Both the position numbers and the translations under genes were made by a program. This document shows, piece after piece, positions 40,047 through 49,045 of a DNA stretch of 64,000 nt. Positions within the stretch are counted from its first letter, which is position 1, and each line of letters begins with the position of its first letter. A model generated the notes under the pieces. The model searched no databases, was not told where the DNA came from, and saw only the letters and a list, made by a program, of their open reading frames with translations. The stretch covers positions 434,001 through 498,000 of the forward strand of contig CAWHYL010000007.1 in NCBI GenBank assembly GCA_963833655.1, read 5' to 3'. This stretch comes from 3-1-20CM-4-69-9 sp963833655. Lineage in GTDB: Bacteria; Actinomycetota; Thermoleophilia; Gaiellales; Gaiellaceae.

Positions 40047-41930
40047 GTGAGACGATTCGCACTCGTCGGCGTGCTCGCGGTGGCTCTCATTGCCGTTGGC
40101 ATCGCCGGCGCTTCGACGCCGGGCGCAGACGTCCGGCTAACGAACGACAACAGCTCCTACGTCAGCGCGTACACGCTCGCGACGGGAGCGCCGTACACGG
40201 ACCAGACGCTGCAGGAATGCTCGGTCTCGCGAGGCCGGCAGAACGAGCCCGCGGTGCAGCTCGATCCGCGTGATCCGAGCGTCCTGCTCGGCAGCTCGAA
40301 CGACTATTGCGGCGTGTACAACCGCGGCGCCGCCGCCGGTGCGGTCGGGCCGATCTGGCTCGGCTACTACCGGTCGATCAACTCGGGCGCAAGCTTCACG
40401 AGCTCGCTGGTGCCGGGGTACCCCGACGATCACTCGCCCTACGCCGCGCTGTCGCAGGCCCGGACGGCGAGCGCCGGCGACCCGGTGATCGCATGGGACA
40501 ACCACGGCCGGGCGTTCTTCGGCTCCGAGAGCTCGGACGATCCCGCGGGCTCGCCGAAGACCTTCGGCGACGTCTGGGTCGCGCGGTTCCGCAATCCAGG
40601 CGGTCCGGACGCACCCGACACGAAAAGGGACGGTCTCGAGTATTACGGAACGACGGTCGTTGCGAAGGGCTCGTCGGCACCGAACCTGCTCGGGAAGTTC
40701 AACGACAAGACCGCCATCGAGGTCGACCGCACAGGCGGTGCCTGCGACGGCTACGTCTACTTCGCGCATTCGCGGTTCAGCGGGAACTCCGGCGGGGTCG
40801 GGATCTACTTCAGCCGCTCGACTGATCACGGCGTCACGTTCTCGAACCCGATCGAGGTCTCGAAGAACATCCAGGACGTGCAGTTCCCCGACATCTCGGT
40901 GACGCACGACGGCCACGTCTACGTCACGTTCCGGCAGTTCGCCGACAACAACTCCCCGGACGCTGTCGTCGTCGCGAAGTCGACCGACTGCGGACGGACG
41001 TTCTCGCCGCCGACGGTGATTCAGTCGTTCACTCCGTCGGACGCGCAAGACATCCGCCAGCCGGCCGACGCGTCGTTCACACAGTCCCAGCCCGACGACC
41101 CGAGCTTCGAGGAGGGCGGCGCCGCTCCGGGCAGCATCGCCCGCGACTGCGGCGACTTCACCGATCATTGCCAGTCCGGCTTCACGTTCTTCCGACGGGA
41201 CACGCAGGTTCGCTCGACCGCCGACCAGCTCGACGCGGCGCACGAGTGGATCTACGTGGTCTACGACGCAACGAAGAACGGGACGGTCACGACCTCGAAC
41301 TCGTCGTACTCGAGCGCCGGGACGGGGAAGGTCGGCCAGGCGGCGACCTACTTCATCCGCTACGACGGCGCGACGGGCGGTCACACGGCGCCCGCGCTGA
41401 TCGACAACGAGGCGACGGGGCACCAGGTGTTCCCGGACATCTCCGCCGACGGCGGCATCTTGCACGCGCTGTGGTGGGACAGCCGGAACGACCCGTGCTA
41501 CAGCGTCCAGCGGCCGATCGGCAACTGCGACAACCGCTCGACGGTGCCGTCGCTCGACGTGTACGCCGCGATGTCGACGGACGCCGGCGCGACGTGGACG
41601 GGCAAGACGCGCGTCACCGACGTCACGTCGAACCCGAACTACGAGCAGTTTGACAATCGCGCCGTGCCGTTCGCGGGCGACTACCTCTGGGTGACGTCGC
41701 TCGGCACGACGGCCTTCGGTGTCTGGACGGACTGGCGGAACACCGTCGCGGGGACCGACCCGCGCGAGACGACGCCGGATCCGGACGCCGGGAATGCGGA
41801 CGTGGTTCAGTGCCGCACCTCGTCGGTCGTGACCGACAAGAAGGGCAACCAGACGACGGTGTTCAGCGGCGACACGTGCCCGCACGCCGGCGGCCTGGAC
41901 CAGAACATCTACGGCGACAACACGCCGTAA
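40047..41930 (+). CDS. Large secreted protein with sialidase-like (BNR) beta-propeller repeats
   Basis: 627 residues. The signal peptide MRRFALVGVLAVALIAVGIAGAS is cleaved near residue 22. Asp-box-like repeats are visible: YYRSINSGASFTS, YFSRSTDHGVTFSN, VAKSTDCGRTFSPP and AMSTDAGATWTG, four to five blades of a six- or seven-bladed propeller. Catalytic sialidase residues cannot be assigned, so binding or another glycosidase role is possible. Several Cys pairs suggest disulfides outside the cell. GTG start behind GGGGGGAG. A strong terminator follows. Confidence 0.8.
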   Translation: MRRFALVGVLAVALIAVGIAGASTPGADVRLTNDNSSYVSAYTLATGAPYTDQTLQECSVSRGRQNEPAVQLDPRDPSVLLGSSNDYCGVYNRGAAAGAVGPIWLGYYRSINSGASFTSSLVPGYPDDHSPYAALSQARTASAGDPVIAWDNHGRAFFGSESSDDPAGSPKTFGDVWVARFRNPGGPDAPDTKRDGLEYYGTTVVAKGSSAPNLLGKFNDKTAIEVDRTGGACDGYVYFAHSRFSGNSGGVGIYFSRSTDHGVTFSNPIEVSKNIQDVQFPDISVTHDGHVYVTFRQFADNNSPDAVVVAKSTDCGRTFSPPTVIQSFTPSDAQDIRQPADASFTQSQPDDPSFEEGGAAPGSIARDCGDFTDHCQSGFTFFRRDTQVRSTADQLDAAHEWIYVVYDATKNGTVTTSNSSYSSAGTGKVGQAATYFIRYDGATGGHTAPALIDNEATGHQVFPDISADGGILHALWWDSRNDPCYSVQRPIGNCDNRSTVPSLDVYAAMSTDAGATWTGKTRVTDVTSNPNYEQFDNRAVPFAGDYLWVTSLGTTAFGVWTDWRNTVAGTDPRETTPDPDAGNADVVQCRTSSVVTDKKGNQTTVFSGDTCPHAGGLDQNIYGDNTP

Positions 41931-41950
41931 CGGCAACGCCGAATACACCA

Positions 41951-41982
41951 CGAAAGGGCGCCGCAAGGCGCCCTTTCGTTTT
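41951..41982 (+). terminator. Rho-independent terminator of the secreted propeller gene
   Basis: A perfect 12-bp stem (CGAAAGGGCGCC / GGCGCCCTTTCG) with a GCAA loop, then TTTT. About 20 bases after the stop codon. Confidence 0.85.
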
Positions 41983-42062
41983 CCCCTTTTTGGGGGAGCG
42001 GTCGCCCAGCAGTTGCGTCGATACCTCTTGCGAACCACCTCCCCCTAATCCCCCTCGCAAAG

Positions 42063-42082
42063 CGGCCCGAAAGGGCCGTTTT
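42063..42082 (+). terminator. Second terminator hairpin
   Basis: CGGCCC-GAAA-GGGCCG followed by TTTT. A back-up to the first, or the end of an unseen short transcript. Confidence 0.65.
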
Positions 42083-42255
42083 GCTGCGCGAACAGATCCA
42101 AGCGCCCGTCCCTCAGACCTGACGACCCGCCGAAGCCGGACGCTAAGACAAGCGAAGCGGTCTTAAGCGGGAGGCGAACTGATGCGCCGCTCGATCAGCG
42201 AGCGCCAACCGAGCGGCGCACCGTCGGGACCCGCCGCCCGCCACCCTCCCTGAAT

Positions 42256-42288
42256 GCAGAAAGGCCGGGCTTTGCCCGGCCTTTCTGC
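42256..42288. terminator. Bidirectional terminator downstream of groEL
   Basis: A 15-bp perfect stem (GCAGAAAGGCCGGGC / GCCCGGCCTTTCTGC) with a three-base loop. The A- and T-runs in the stem allow termination from both sides; it lies 41 bases past the groEL stop. Confidence 0.75.
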
Positions 42289-42329
42289 CGTACCTAAACC
42301 CGCGGCCGAGCCGCAGGCTCGGGCGCGAC

Positions 42330-43958
42330 TTACATCATGTCCATGCCGCCCATGCCGCCCGGCATGCCGGCGCCCGCCGGCTGCTTCTCGGGTGGCTCGG
42401 CGACGATCGCCTCGGTCGTGAGGATGTTCTTCGCGATCGAAGCTGCGTTCTGCAGCGCGGAGCGGACGACCATCGTCGGGTCGGTGATGCCGGCCTTGAC
42501 GAGGTCCTCGTACTCCCCGGTCTCGACGTTGAGGCCATGGCCCTTGGTTGCGTTGCGGACCTTGTCGACGACGATCGAGCCCTCGAGGCCCGCGTTGTTC
42601 GCGAGCTGCCGAACCGGCTCCTCGAGCGCCCGCACGACGATCGATGCGCCGGTGCGCTGGTCGCCTTCGTACGCGTCGAGGTTGATCGCATCGATGGCGT
42701 TCACGAGTGCAACGCCGCCGCCGGGAACGACGCCCTCCTCGAGCGCGGCCCGGGCAGCCTGCAGCGCGTCCTCGACTCGGTGCTTCTTCTCCTTCATCTC
42801 CGTCTCGGTCGCAGCGCCGACCTTGACGACGGCAACGCCGCCGGCCAGCTTCGCGAGCCGCTCCTGGAGCTTCTCACGGTCGAAGTCGGAGTCCGTGTTC
42901 TCGATCTCCGCCTTCAGCTGCTTGATCCGCGACTTGATCCCCTCCGAGTCACCGGCGCCGTCGATGATCGTCGACGTGTCCTTGTCGACGACGACGCGGC
43001 GGGCGTGGCCGAGCTGCGAGAGCTTCGTGTTCTCGAGCTTGAGGCCCATCTCCTCGGTGATCACCTCGGCGCCCGTGAGGATCGCAATGTCCTCGAGCAT
43101 CCGCTTGCGGCGGTCACCGAAGCCCGGCGCCTTCACCGCGACGGCCGTGAACGTGCCGCGCAGCTTGTTGACGACGATCGTCGCCAGCGACTCGCCCTCG
43201 ACGTCCTCCGCCACGATCAGCAGCGGCTTGCCCGCCTGGATCACCTGCTCGAGGACAGGCAGGAGGTCCTTGACGGCTCCGATCTTCTGGTTCGCGACCA
43301 GGATGTACGGGTCCTCGAGGACTGCCTCCATGCGCTCGGCGTCGGTGATCATGTACGGCGACAGGTAGCCCTTGTCGAACTGCATGCCCTCGGTGAACTC
43401 GAGCTCGAGGCCGAACGTCTGGCCCTCCTCGACGTTCACGACCCCGTCCTTGCCGACCTTCTCGATCGCGTCGGAGAGGACGTCGCCGATCTCGCGGTCG
43501 CGAGAGGACACGGTCGCAACGCGCGCGATGTCCTCCTTGCCCGAGATCTCCTTGGACTGCGACTTCAGGTTCTCGACGACCTGATCGACCGCTGTCTCGA
43601 TCCCGCGCTTGACCGCCATCGGGTTCGCACCCGCGGCGACGTTGCGAAGACCGTCCTTGACGATCGCCTGAGCCAAGACGGTCGCGGTCGTCGTGCCGTC
43701 GCCGGCGACGTCGTTCGTCGACGTGGCGACCTCACGGACGAGCTGCGCACCCTGGTTCTCGAAGACGTCCTCGACCTCGATCTCCCGAGCGATCGTGACA
43801 CCGTCGTTCGTGATCGTCGGAGCGCCGAACTTCTTGTCGAGCACGACGTAGCGCCCCTTCGGGCCAAGGGTGACCTTGACCGCGTCGGCGAGGATGTTCA
43901 CGCCTCGCTCGAGCGAGCGGCGCGCGTCCTCGTTGAACTTCAGCTCCTTGTGAGCCAT
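42330..43958 (-). CDS. groL: Chaperonin GroEL
   Basis: 60-kDa chaperonin subunit that folds proteins in the cytoplasm with GroES. 542 residues, standard length. NILADAVKVTLGPKGRYVVLD, the ATP motif GDGTTTATVLAQA, and the C-terminal GGMGGMDMM tail characteristic of true GroEL are visible. It follows groES by 23 bases with an RBS in the gap. Controlled through the CIRCE element upstream of groES, as inferred from position. Confidence 0.98.
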   Translation of the reverse strand: MAHKELKFNEDARRSLERGVNILADAVKVTLGPKGRYVVLDKKFGAPTITNDGVTIAREIEVEDVFENQGAQLVREVATSTNDVAGDGTTTATVLAQAIVKDGLRNVAAGANPMAVKRGIETAVDQVVENLKSQSKEISGKEDIARVATVSSRDREIGDVLSDAIEKVGKDGVVNVEEGQTFGLELEFTEGMQFDKGYLSPYMITDAERMEAVLEDPYILVANQKIGAVKDLLPVLEQVIQAGKPLLIVAEDVEGESLATIVVNKLRGTFTAVAVKAPGFGDRRKRMLEDIAILTGAEVITEEMGLKLENTKLSQLGHARRVVVDKDTSTIIDGAGDSEGIKSRIKQLKAEIENTDSDFDREKLQERLAKLAGGVAVVKVGAATETEMKEKKHRVEDALQAARAALEEGVVPGGGVALVNAIDAINLDAYEGDQRTGASIVVRALEEPVRQLANNAGLEGSIVVDKVRNATKGHGLNVETGEYEDLVKAGITDPTMVVRSALQNAASIAKNILTTEAIVAEPPEKQPAGAGMPGGMGGMDMM

Positions 43959-43981
43959 GTCTTCCCTCTACCTCCTGTTAC

Positions 43982-44299
43982 CTAGGACTTGGCGCCCGCG
44001 AGCTCGCGGTCACCGACCACCTTCGCGAGCACATCCGACTCGCGCAGGATCAGGACTTCGTCGGTTCCGAGCTTGATCTCGGTCCCGCCGTATTTGCTGA
44101 AGATGATCTCGTCGCCTTCCTCGAGATCCATCTTGATGTACTCCCCGTCCTCGTCCCGAGCGCCGGGGCCGACGGCGAGGACGCGGCCGCGCTGCGGCTT
44201 TTCCTTTGCCGTGTCGGGCAGCACGATGCCGCTGACCGTAGTCTCCTCTTCCTCGAGGACCTCGACGATCAAGCGGTCACCAAGTGGCTGCAGGTTCAT
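43982..44299 (-). CDS. groS: Co-chaperonin GroES
   Basis: 105 residues. LQPLGDRLIVEVLEEEETTV at the start, the mobile-loop residues SGIVLPDTAKEKPQRG, and the roof/body signature VLAVGPGARDEDGEY. Forms the heptameric lid of the GroEL cage. GGAGGAACGTAG precedes the ATG. First gene of the groES-groEL operon; transcription starts upstream between the -10 TACACT and the CIRCE hairpin. Confidence 0.97.
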   Translation of the reverse strand: MNLQPLGDRLIVEVLEEEETTVSGIVLPDTAKEKPQRGRVLAVGPGARDEDGEYIKMDLEEGDEIIFSKYGGTEIKLGTDEVLILRESDVLAKVVGDRELAGAKS

Positions 44300-44336
44300 C
44301 TACGTTCCTCCTGTTCAGACGACTTTGTGACACCTC

Positions 44337-44363
44337 TTGGCACTCTCCCATTGGGAGTGCCAG
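44337..44363 (-). promoter_or_regulatory. CIRCE operator (HrcA binding site)
   Basis: Inverted repeat TTGGCACTC - nine bases - GAGTGCCAG. This matches the CIRCE consensus TTAGCACTC-N9-GAGTGCTAA, with the G/C change at the same place in both arms. It lies just downstream of the groES -10 box, so HrcA would block transcription of groESL until heat stress. hrcA itself is not in the window. Confidence 0.9.
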
Positions 44364-44366
44364 AGG

Positions 44367-44396
44367 AGTGTAACCGATTCGCAATCCCGCTCGCAA
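44367..44396 (-). promoter_or_regulatory. groESL promoter
   Basis: On the minus strand TTGCGA (-35, 44391-44396) and TACACT (-10, 44367-44372) are separated by 18 bases. This is a conventional housekeeping promoter with CIRCE immediately after the -10. Confidence 0.65.
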
Positions 44397-44462
44397 CCTA
44401 GGAAATCACCCCGTTCGGGCGACCGAGGGTGACCCCCCTCGAGGAGCGTAGTTCCAGATGCT

Positions 44463-47141
44463 TTGTCCGCCGCCACAAGGCGCCTCGCTCTTCCGCTTGC
44501 GGCGGCGGGCCTGGCGGTGTGTGCCAGCGTCGCGGCGGCTGCGCTGCAAGGGCCCGGGATCCCCGTCGTCCGAGGCGCGACGAAGGTGACGATCTGCCAC
44601 GCGACCTCGAGCGAGCAGAACCCTTACGTGCAAATCTCGGTGGACGACGACTCGATCGTCAACGAGAACGGTCATGACTCACACCCCGACGACATCATTC
44701 CGCCCTTCGACTACGTCGAGGGCGGCGAGGCGAAGCACTATCCGGGGAAGAACTGGGATGCGAGCGGGATAGGGATCTGGGAGAACGGCTGTGACGTTCC
44801 GCCCCCGGCACCGACACTCCTCCCCGTGCAACCCGTCGTCAAGTGCGTCGACCAGAACGGCGCGACGTTCACCACCGTCTTTGGCTACTCGAATCCGAAC
44901 CAAACCGCGGTGACGGTCGCGGTCGGCGCGGGGAACTCGTTCTCGCCCGACCCCGCCGACCGCGGCCAGCCGGCGACCTTCCAGCCCGGCACGGTGGAGT
45001 CGGCGGTCACTGTCACCGGCGATGCCGGCTCGACGGTGGTCTGGAACGTGACGGTCGGAGGCGTCACGAGCAGTGCCGGTGCGACCACCTCGTTCCCCAC
45101 GCGGTGCTCGACCACGCCGCCCCCCGGACCGGCCGCGATCGACATCTCGGTCAAGTGCGTCGACAACGCCGGCGGCACCTTCGACGCCACCTTCGCGTAC
45201 GCGAGCGCAGCGACGGACGTTGTCACGATCCCGGCCGGCTCGCAGGCCAACTCGCTGACGCCGCCTATCGGCACACCGCCGTCGACGTTCCAACCCGGAG
45301 GCGGCGAGTTCACCGTGACGGGCGTTCCCAACGGCACGAGCTTGACGTGGACTCTGAAAACCGACCAAACGCGCACCGCGACGGCGACGACTGACTTCAC
45401 GCCGAAATGCTCGGCACCGCCGACGCCACAGCCGATCGCCGTCTCGGTGACGTGCATCCAAGACCGCGGCAGTACGTTCGACGTGACGTTCGGCTACGTC
45501 AATCCGAACGGGGCGCCGGTCGACATCCCGGCAGGTTCGGACAATCAGGTCACCGTTCGGGTCGCCAGGTCGGCCGGCCAACCGACCACCTTCCAGGTCG
45601 GCACCGTTACCAGCGCCTTCATCGTCACGTCCGTTCCGGCTGGCGCGGACGTCGAGTGGAGCGTGACCTATGCGGGCGCAACAAGCGTTGCGACTGCGAA
45701 CGAGAGGTTCCCGACGCACTGCGGCGTCGACCCGCCGAACCCGCCGGGTCCTTATCGCATCGGGATCTTCGTCGACTGCGTCACGAACAACGGCGCAACG
45801 TACTCCGCGACCTTCGGGTACGAGAGCGAGGACACCGAGACGACGACGATCGCGGTTGGCGACCGAAACCGGTTCTTCCCCGAGCCGCAGGGTCGCGGCC
45901 AGCCAACGACATTCGGGCCCGGCCACGTCGAGCAGGCGTTCACAGTCGCGGACGTCCCGACGGGGCAGACGCTCGTTTGGAGCGTCACTTCCGACGACAC
46001 GCGGTATGCGGAAGCGAGGGCGACTTTCGACCAGAAGTGCGCAGTCACGCCGCCACCCGAAGAGCTCGTTCCGGTCGGTCTCTTCGTCACATGCGTGACC
46101 AACCACGGCGGCACGTACAACGCGGCGTTCGGCTACACGAACGACAACGTCGCGCAGCAGATCGTCCCGCTCGGGCTCCAGAACACCTTCGCGCCCGCTC
46201 CCGGCAACCGCGGACAGCCGACTACCTTCGAGCCGGGGACCGTGAGAAGCGCGGTCACCGTCAAGGACATCCCCAATGGAACCTTGCTGGTCTGGCGGGT
46301 CGAGACGGTCGGCATCCGCTCAGCCGTCGCGAGTGAATTCTGGCCGCAGAAGTGCGACGAGCCCCCGCTCCCGCCCGAGCCCCCGAATCCCGGCCCACCG
46401 CCGCCCGATCCCAAGCCGCCGGAGTCCGGACTGTTCGCCACCTGCGTGCTCAGGGTCGGCGCCCCGTCCACTTACGACGCAGTGTTCGGCTACGCCAACG
46501 GGAATCAGGAGGACGTGATCGTCCCGGTCGGTCGCGGCAACCTCGTCGCGCCCGCACCCATCGACCGCGGGCAGCCGAGCGTCTTCACTCCGGGCGTCGT
46601 CCTCAATGCGTTCACGGTCAAGAACGTGCCTCGCAGCCAGGATCTGAAATGGGCGGTGAGGCTGCCCGGCGGCGATGCCCGAACAGCGACGGCTACGGCA
46701 CGATTCCCGAGAAACTGCATCACGGCACCCGAACCGCCCGGCGCAGATCTCGTCCTGACGAAAATGGTCGACAGGGCGCGCCTCACGGCCGGGCAACGCG
46801 GCACCTACCGAATCCACGTCGTCAACCGCGGCCCGAACATCGCGCTCCACGCAAGGATCGTCGACGTCATCGACTCCCGGCTCGAGCTCCTGTCGGCCTC
46901 GACGACGCGCGGCAACTGCACGACGTCGGGTCAGCGGGTGATGTGCACGATCAAGGTGCTGCCACCGGGGGCCCCGGTCGTCGTCGTCGTCGCGGTTCGG
47001 GCACGGGAAGCCGGCACGATCCGGAACGTCGCGGTCGTGACGCATCCTGGGCGGGACCCGACGCCGTCCAACAACGTCGACTCCGCGGTGATCACGGTCA
47101 GGGGAACCATCGGCGGCGTAGCTCCCGCGTTTACGGGCTGA
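44463..47141 (+). CDS. Large secreted protein with six Cys-bracketed repeats and a C-terminal DUF11 domain
   Basis: 892 residues. After a signal peptide (MSAATRRLALPLAAAGLAVC, cleavage near SVAAA) comes the domain start TKVTICHATSSEQNPYVQIS with HDSHPDDIIPP, a motif found in actinobacterial surface proteins. Six repeats of about 80-90 residues follow, each opening with K/TCV...G.TYDA.FGY.N and closing with FP..C, with an inner RGQPTTF.PG segment; Pro-rich linkers separate them. The C-terminus is a DUF11 Ig-like domain (LTAGQRGTYRIHVVNRGPN). It looks like an extended, disulfide-stabilised surface stalk. TTG start. Two bases downstream begins an L,D-transpeptidase gene, which could link it to peptidoglycan (inference). 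Confidence 0.85.
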   Translation: MSAATRRLALPLAAAGLAVCASVAAAALQGPGIPVVRGATKVTICHATSSEQNPYVQISVDDDSIVNENGHDSHPDDIIPPFDYVEGGEAKHYPGKNWDASGIGIWENGCDVPPPAPTLLPVQPVVKCVDQNGATFTTVFGYSNPNQTAVTVAVGAGNSFSPDPADRGQPATFQPGTVESAVTVTGDAGSTVVWNVTVGGVTSSAGATTSFPTRCSTTPPPGPAAIDISVKCVDNAGGTFDATFAYASAATDVVTIPAGSQANSLTPPIGTPPSTFQPGGGEFTVTGVPNGTSLTWTLKTDQTRTATATTDFTPKCSAPPTPQPIAVSVTCIQDRGSTFDVTFGYVNPNGAPVDIPAGSDNQVTVRVARSAGQPTTFQVGTVTSAFIVTSVPAGADVEWSVTYAGATSVATANERFPTHCGVDPPNPPGPYRIGIFVDCVTNNGATYSATFGYESEDTETTTIAVGDRNRFFPEPQGRGQPTTFGPGHVEQAFTVADVPTGQTLVWSVTSDDTRYAEARATFDQKCAVTPPPEELVPVGLFVTCVTNHGGTYNAAFGYTNDNVAQQIVPLGLQNTFAPAPGNRGQPTTFEPGTVRSAVTVKDIPNGTLLVWRVETVGIRSAVASEFWPQKCDEPPLPPEPPNPGPPPPDPKPPESGLFATCVLRVGAPSTYDAVFGYANGNQEDVIVPVGRGNLVAPAPIDRGQPSVFTPGVVLNAFTVKNVPRSQDLKWAVRLPGGDARTATATARFPRNCITAPEPPGADLVLTKMVDRARLTAGQRGTYRIHVVNRGPNIALHARIVDVIDSRLELLSASTTRGNCTTSGQRVMCTIKVLPPGAPVVVVVAVRAREAGTIRNVAVVTHPGRDPTPSNNVDSAVITVRGTIGGVAPAFTG

Positions 47142-47143
47142 AG

Positions 47144-47827
47144 ATGGGCGGGCTCGCCGCGCTCGTCGCCGGCTTCGCACTGGTCGCACCGGGGCCGGTG
47201 CAGCTCAGCGGCGCGGGCAACCTGTACAGGTGGGCGTACGTGATGCGGCCCGTCGTCGCACGGGCCCAACCTATCGCCACCTCACGCCGCGCAGGAGTCC
47301 TGCCCGCGGTCACCCCGGACGGCGAGACGAACCTCGTTCTCGCGTACTCGGCGCAGCGCGACGCCGAGGAGCGACTCTGGGTGCAAGTCCCGCTCTCGGC
47401 GCTGCCGAACGGGCAGAGCGGTTGGGTGCCGCGCGCGGCGCTCGGCGACCTGCACCTGATCCGCACCCACCTCGTAATCGATCGCGCACACCTCCGCGCC
47501 ATGCTCCTGCGCGCCGGGCGCCCGGTCTTCAGCACGCGCATCGGTGTCGGCCGGCCACGCTGGCCGACACCGGCGGGCGAGTTCTACATCCGCGTGCGGC
47601 TCGAGCATTACGGCGATCCGTTCTACGGGCCCGTCGCATTCGGGACGAACGCGCGCTCGCCGTGGCTGACTGACTGGCCCAAGGGAGGCGTAGTCGGGAT
47701 CCACGGCACGGATGCGCCGCGACTGCTTCCAGGCCGCGTCTCCCACGGATGTATCCGGATGCGAAATGCGGCGATCCAGCGGTTGGCGCGGCTGATGCCG
47801 CTCGGCACACCTGTCTCGATACGGTGA
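47144..47827 (+). CDS. L,D-transpeptidase (YkuD domain)
   Basis: 227 residues. The YkuD catalytic motif is HGTDAPRLLPGRVSHGCIRM, with the nucleophilic Cys in SHGCIRM near the C-terminus. The region before it (WPTPAGEFYIRVRLEHYGDP, FGTNARSPWLTDW) is typical. The N-terminal hydrophobic stretch (GGLAALVAGFALVAPGP) is a weak signal or anchor. Makes 3-3 cross-links in peptidoglycan or attaches proteins to it. Directly behind the large repeat protein. Confidence 0.9.
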   Translation: MGGLAALVAGFALVAPGPVQLSGAGNLYRWAYVMRPVVARAQPIATSRRAGVLPAVTPDGETNLVLAYSAQRDAEERLWVQVPLSALPNGQSGWVPRAALGDLHLIRTHLVIDRAHLRAMLLRAGRPVFSTRIGVGRPRWPTPAGEFYIRVRLEHYGDPFYGPVAFGTNARSPWLTDWPKGGVVGIHGTDAPRLLPGRVSHGCIRMRNAAIQRLARLMPLGTPVSIR

Positions 47828-47831
47828 GCGC

Positions 47832-48284
47832 GTGCGGCAGGCGTTCTCCGCGGGCGGCGTCGTCGTCCGGCAGCTGCGCGGCCGACCGGTCATGGCGGCG
47901 ATCCGCCCCGCCGGGAAGCCCGAAGGGACGTGGGCCCTGCCCAAGGGCCTGCTCGCGCCGGGCGAGCGAGCCGAGCTGACCGCCCTCCGCGAGGTCGCGG
48001 AGGAGACCGGCGTCGAGGCGACGCCCGTCGAGAAGCTCGGCGACGTCCGCTACGTCTACACCTGGGCCGGCGAGCGCGTGTTCAAGGTCGTGAGCTTCTT
48101 CCTCTGCCGCTACCGCTCCGGCTGCCTGGGCGACATCTCGCCGGAGCACGCCCACGAGGTCGCGGACGTGCGTTGGCTCGCGCTCGAGGACGCGCCGGAG
48201 CTCCTCGCCTACAAGCTCCTCGCCTACAAAGGTGAGCGCGAGATGGCCGCGAACGCCCTCGCGCGGTTAGGCTCCCGCGCGTGA
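47832..48284 (+). CDS. NUDIX hydrolase
   Basis: 150 residues with a complete Nudix box: GLLAPGERAELTAL then REVAEETGV. RPAGKPEGTWALPKG precedes it as in MutT/DIPP-type proteins. Hydrolyses a nucleoside diphosphate linked to another moiety; the substrate is not predictable. Leaderless GTG after TACGGT. A perfect 15-bp tandem duplication (48199-48228) gives KLLAYKLLAYK near the C-terminus. Overlaps the next gene by four bases. Confidence 0.88.
   Translation: MRQAFSAGGVVVRQLRGRPVMAAIRPAGKPEGTWALPKGLLAPGERAELTALREVAEETGVEATPVEKLGDVRYVYTWAGERVFKVVSFFLCRYRSGCLGDISPEHAHEVADVRWLALEDAPELLAYKLLAYKGEREMAANALARLGSRA
48268..48273 (+). promoter_or_regulatory. -10 box TAGGCT before the LapA-like gene
   Basis: TAGGCT inside the end of the NUDIX gene, seven bases before GTG 48281, suggesting an additional internal leaderless promoter. 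Confidence 0.4.
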
Positions 48285-48592
48285 GCGAGCAGGGGCAGCA
48301 CGACGACCTCGGGCAGAAGCTCCGCGAGGAGGAGACGCGCGTTCAGCGCAGCCTCCGCTACGGCCACCGCGGCGGCCTCTACGCCACGCTGGCCGCAGGG
48401 ATCATCGCCGTCGTCCTGCTGATCCTCCTGATCGCGCGCAACACCCGGCAGGTACGCGTCGACTACGTGTTCGGCCATGCAGACACCGCGCTGATCTGGC
48501 TCGTCGTGATCAGCGCGATAACCGGGTGGATCCTCGGTATCGTCACCGCCTACCTCATCCGCCGCCGCACGCGCCTGCGCCGCACCCCGTGA
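48281..48592 (+). CDS. LapA/DUF1049-family membrane protein
   Basis: 103 residues with two membrane helices (GLYATLAAGIIAVVLLILLI and the ALIWLVVISAITGWILGIVT region) flanking NTRQVRVDYVFGHAD, the pattern of LapA-type proteins. The N-terminus is charged and cytoplasmic, and a basic RRRTRLRRTP tail follows the second helix. The role in Gram-positive bacteria is unknown. It overlaps the NUDIX gene and may overlap the ASCH gene. Confidence 0.8.
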   Translation: MSEQGQHDDLGQKLREEETRVQRSLRYGHRGGLYATLAAGIIAVVLLILLIARNTRQVRVDYVFGHADTALIWLVVISAITGWILGIVTAYLIRRRTRLRRTP

Positions 48593-48600
48593 GTGACCCG

Positions 48601-48948
48601 ATGTACGCCCTGAACTTCTACTCCCCGATCGTCGCGGAACAGCTCCGCAGCGGCCGCAAGACGGCGACGATCCGGCTGGGCGACAAGGCGGCGAAGTACC
48701 GGAAAGGCATGATCGTCCAGGTGCTCGCCGGCGCGCGCTTCAGCCCGCGCGAGCGCGTCTTCGACGCCGTGATCGACAAGGTGGAGGTGAAGACGCTCGG
48801 CGAGCTCTCGCCGCGCGAGATCGAGCACGACAACCCCGAGATCCGGCGGACCGAGGACATGGCCTCGTTTTTGAGCCAGCTCTACAACCGCGAAGTGACG
48901 CCCGACGACACCGTCACCGTCATCCGGTTCAGCCAGATCCGTTCCTAG
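48601..48948 (+). CDS. ASCH domain protein
   Basis: 115 residues: MYALNFYSPIVAEQLRSGRK at the start with the G-rK-T motif (SGRKTATIRLGDKAAKYRKG) and VFDAVIDKVEVKTLGELSP. ASCH proteins have a PUA-like fold; some are RNA-binding or cytidine amidohydrolases (YqfB type). A GTG at 48589 overlapping the previous stop is an alternative start adding four residues. Confidence 0.82.
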   Translation: MYALNFYSPIVAEQLRSGRKTATIRLGDKAAKYRKGMIVQVLAGARFSPRERVFDAVIDKVEVKTLGELSPREIEHDNPEIRRTEDMASFLSQLYNREVTPDDTVTVIRFSQIRS

Positions 48949-49045
48949 AGCGCATTCGGCAACTTCGATCGCATCGACCGATCATTTCCGACGGTCGACG
49001 GGCGGAGCCCGTCGACCTGGAGCGGCGTCGACAAGCGACGCCTAG

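Larger units (their letters stand above)
41931..42329. other. 399-base intergenic region between convergent genes
   Basis: No gene is apparent. It holds three hairpin terminators (listed separately) and a CCCC-TTTTT-GGGG mini-hairpin near 41983. The segment between 42085 and 42250 shows no clear structure or conserved signal that I can see. Confidence 0.6.

Noticed and set aside
40137..42038. 633-codon open frame antisense to the secreted propeller gene
   Set aside because: Arg/Val-rich composition without domains; typical of high-GC antisense frames. The plus strand has a signal peptide and Asp-box repeats.
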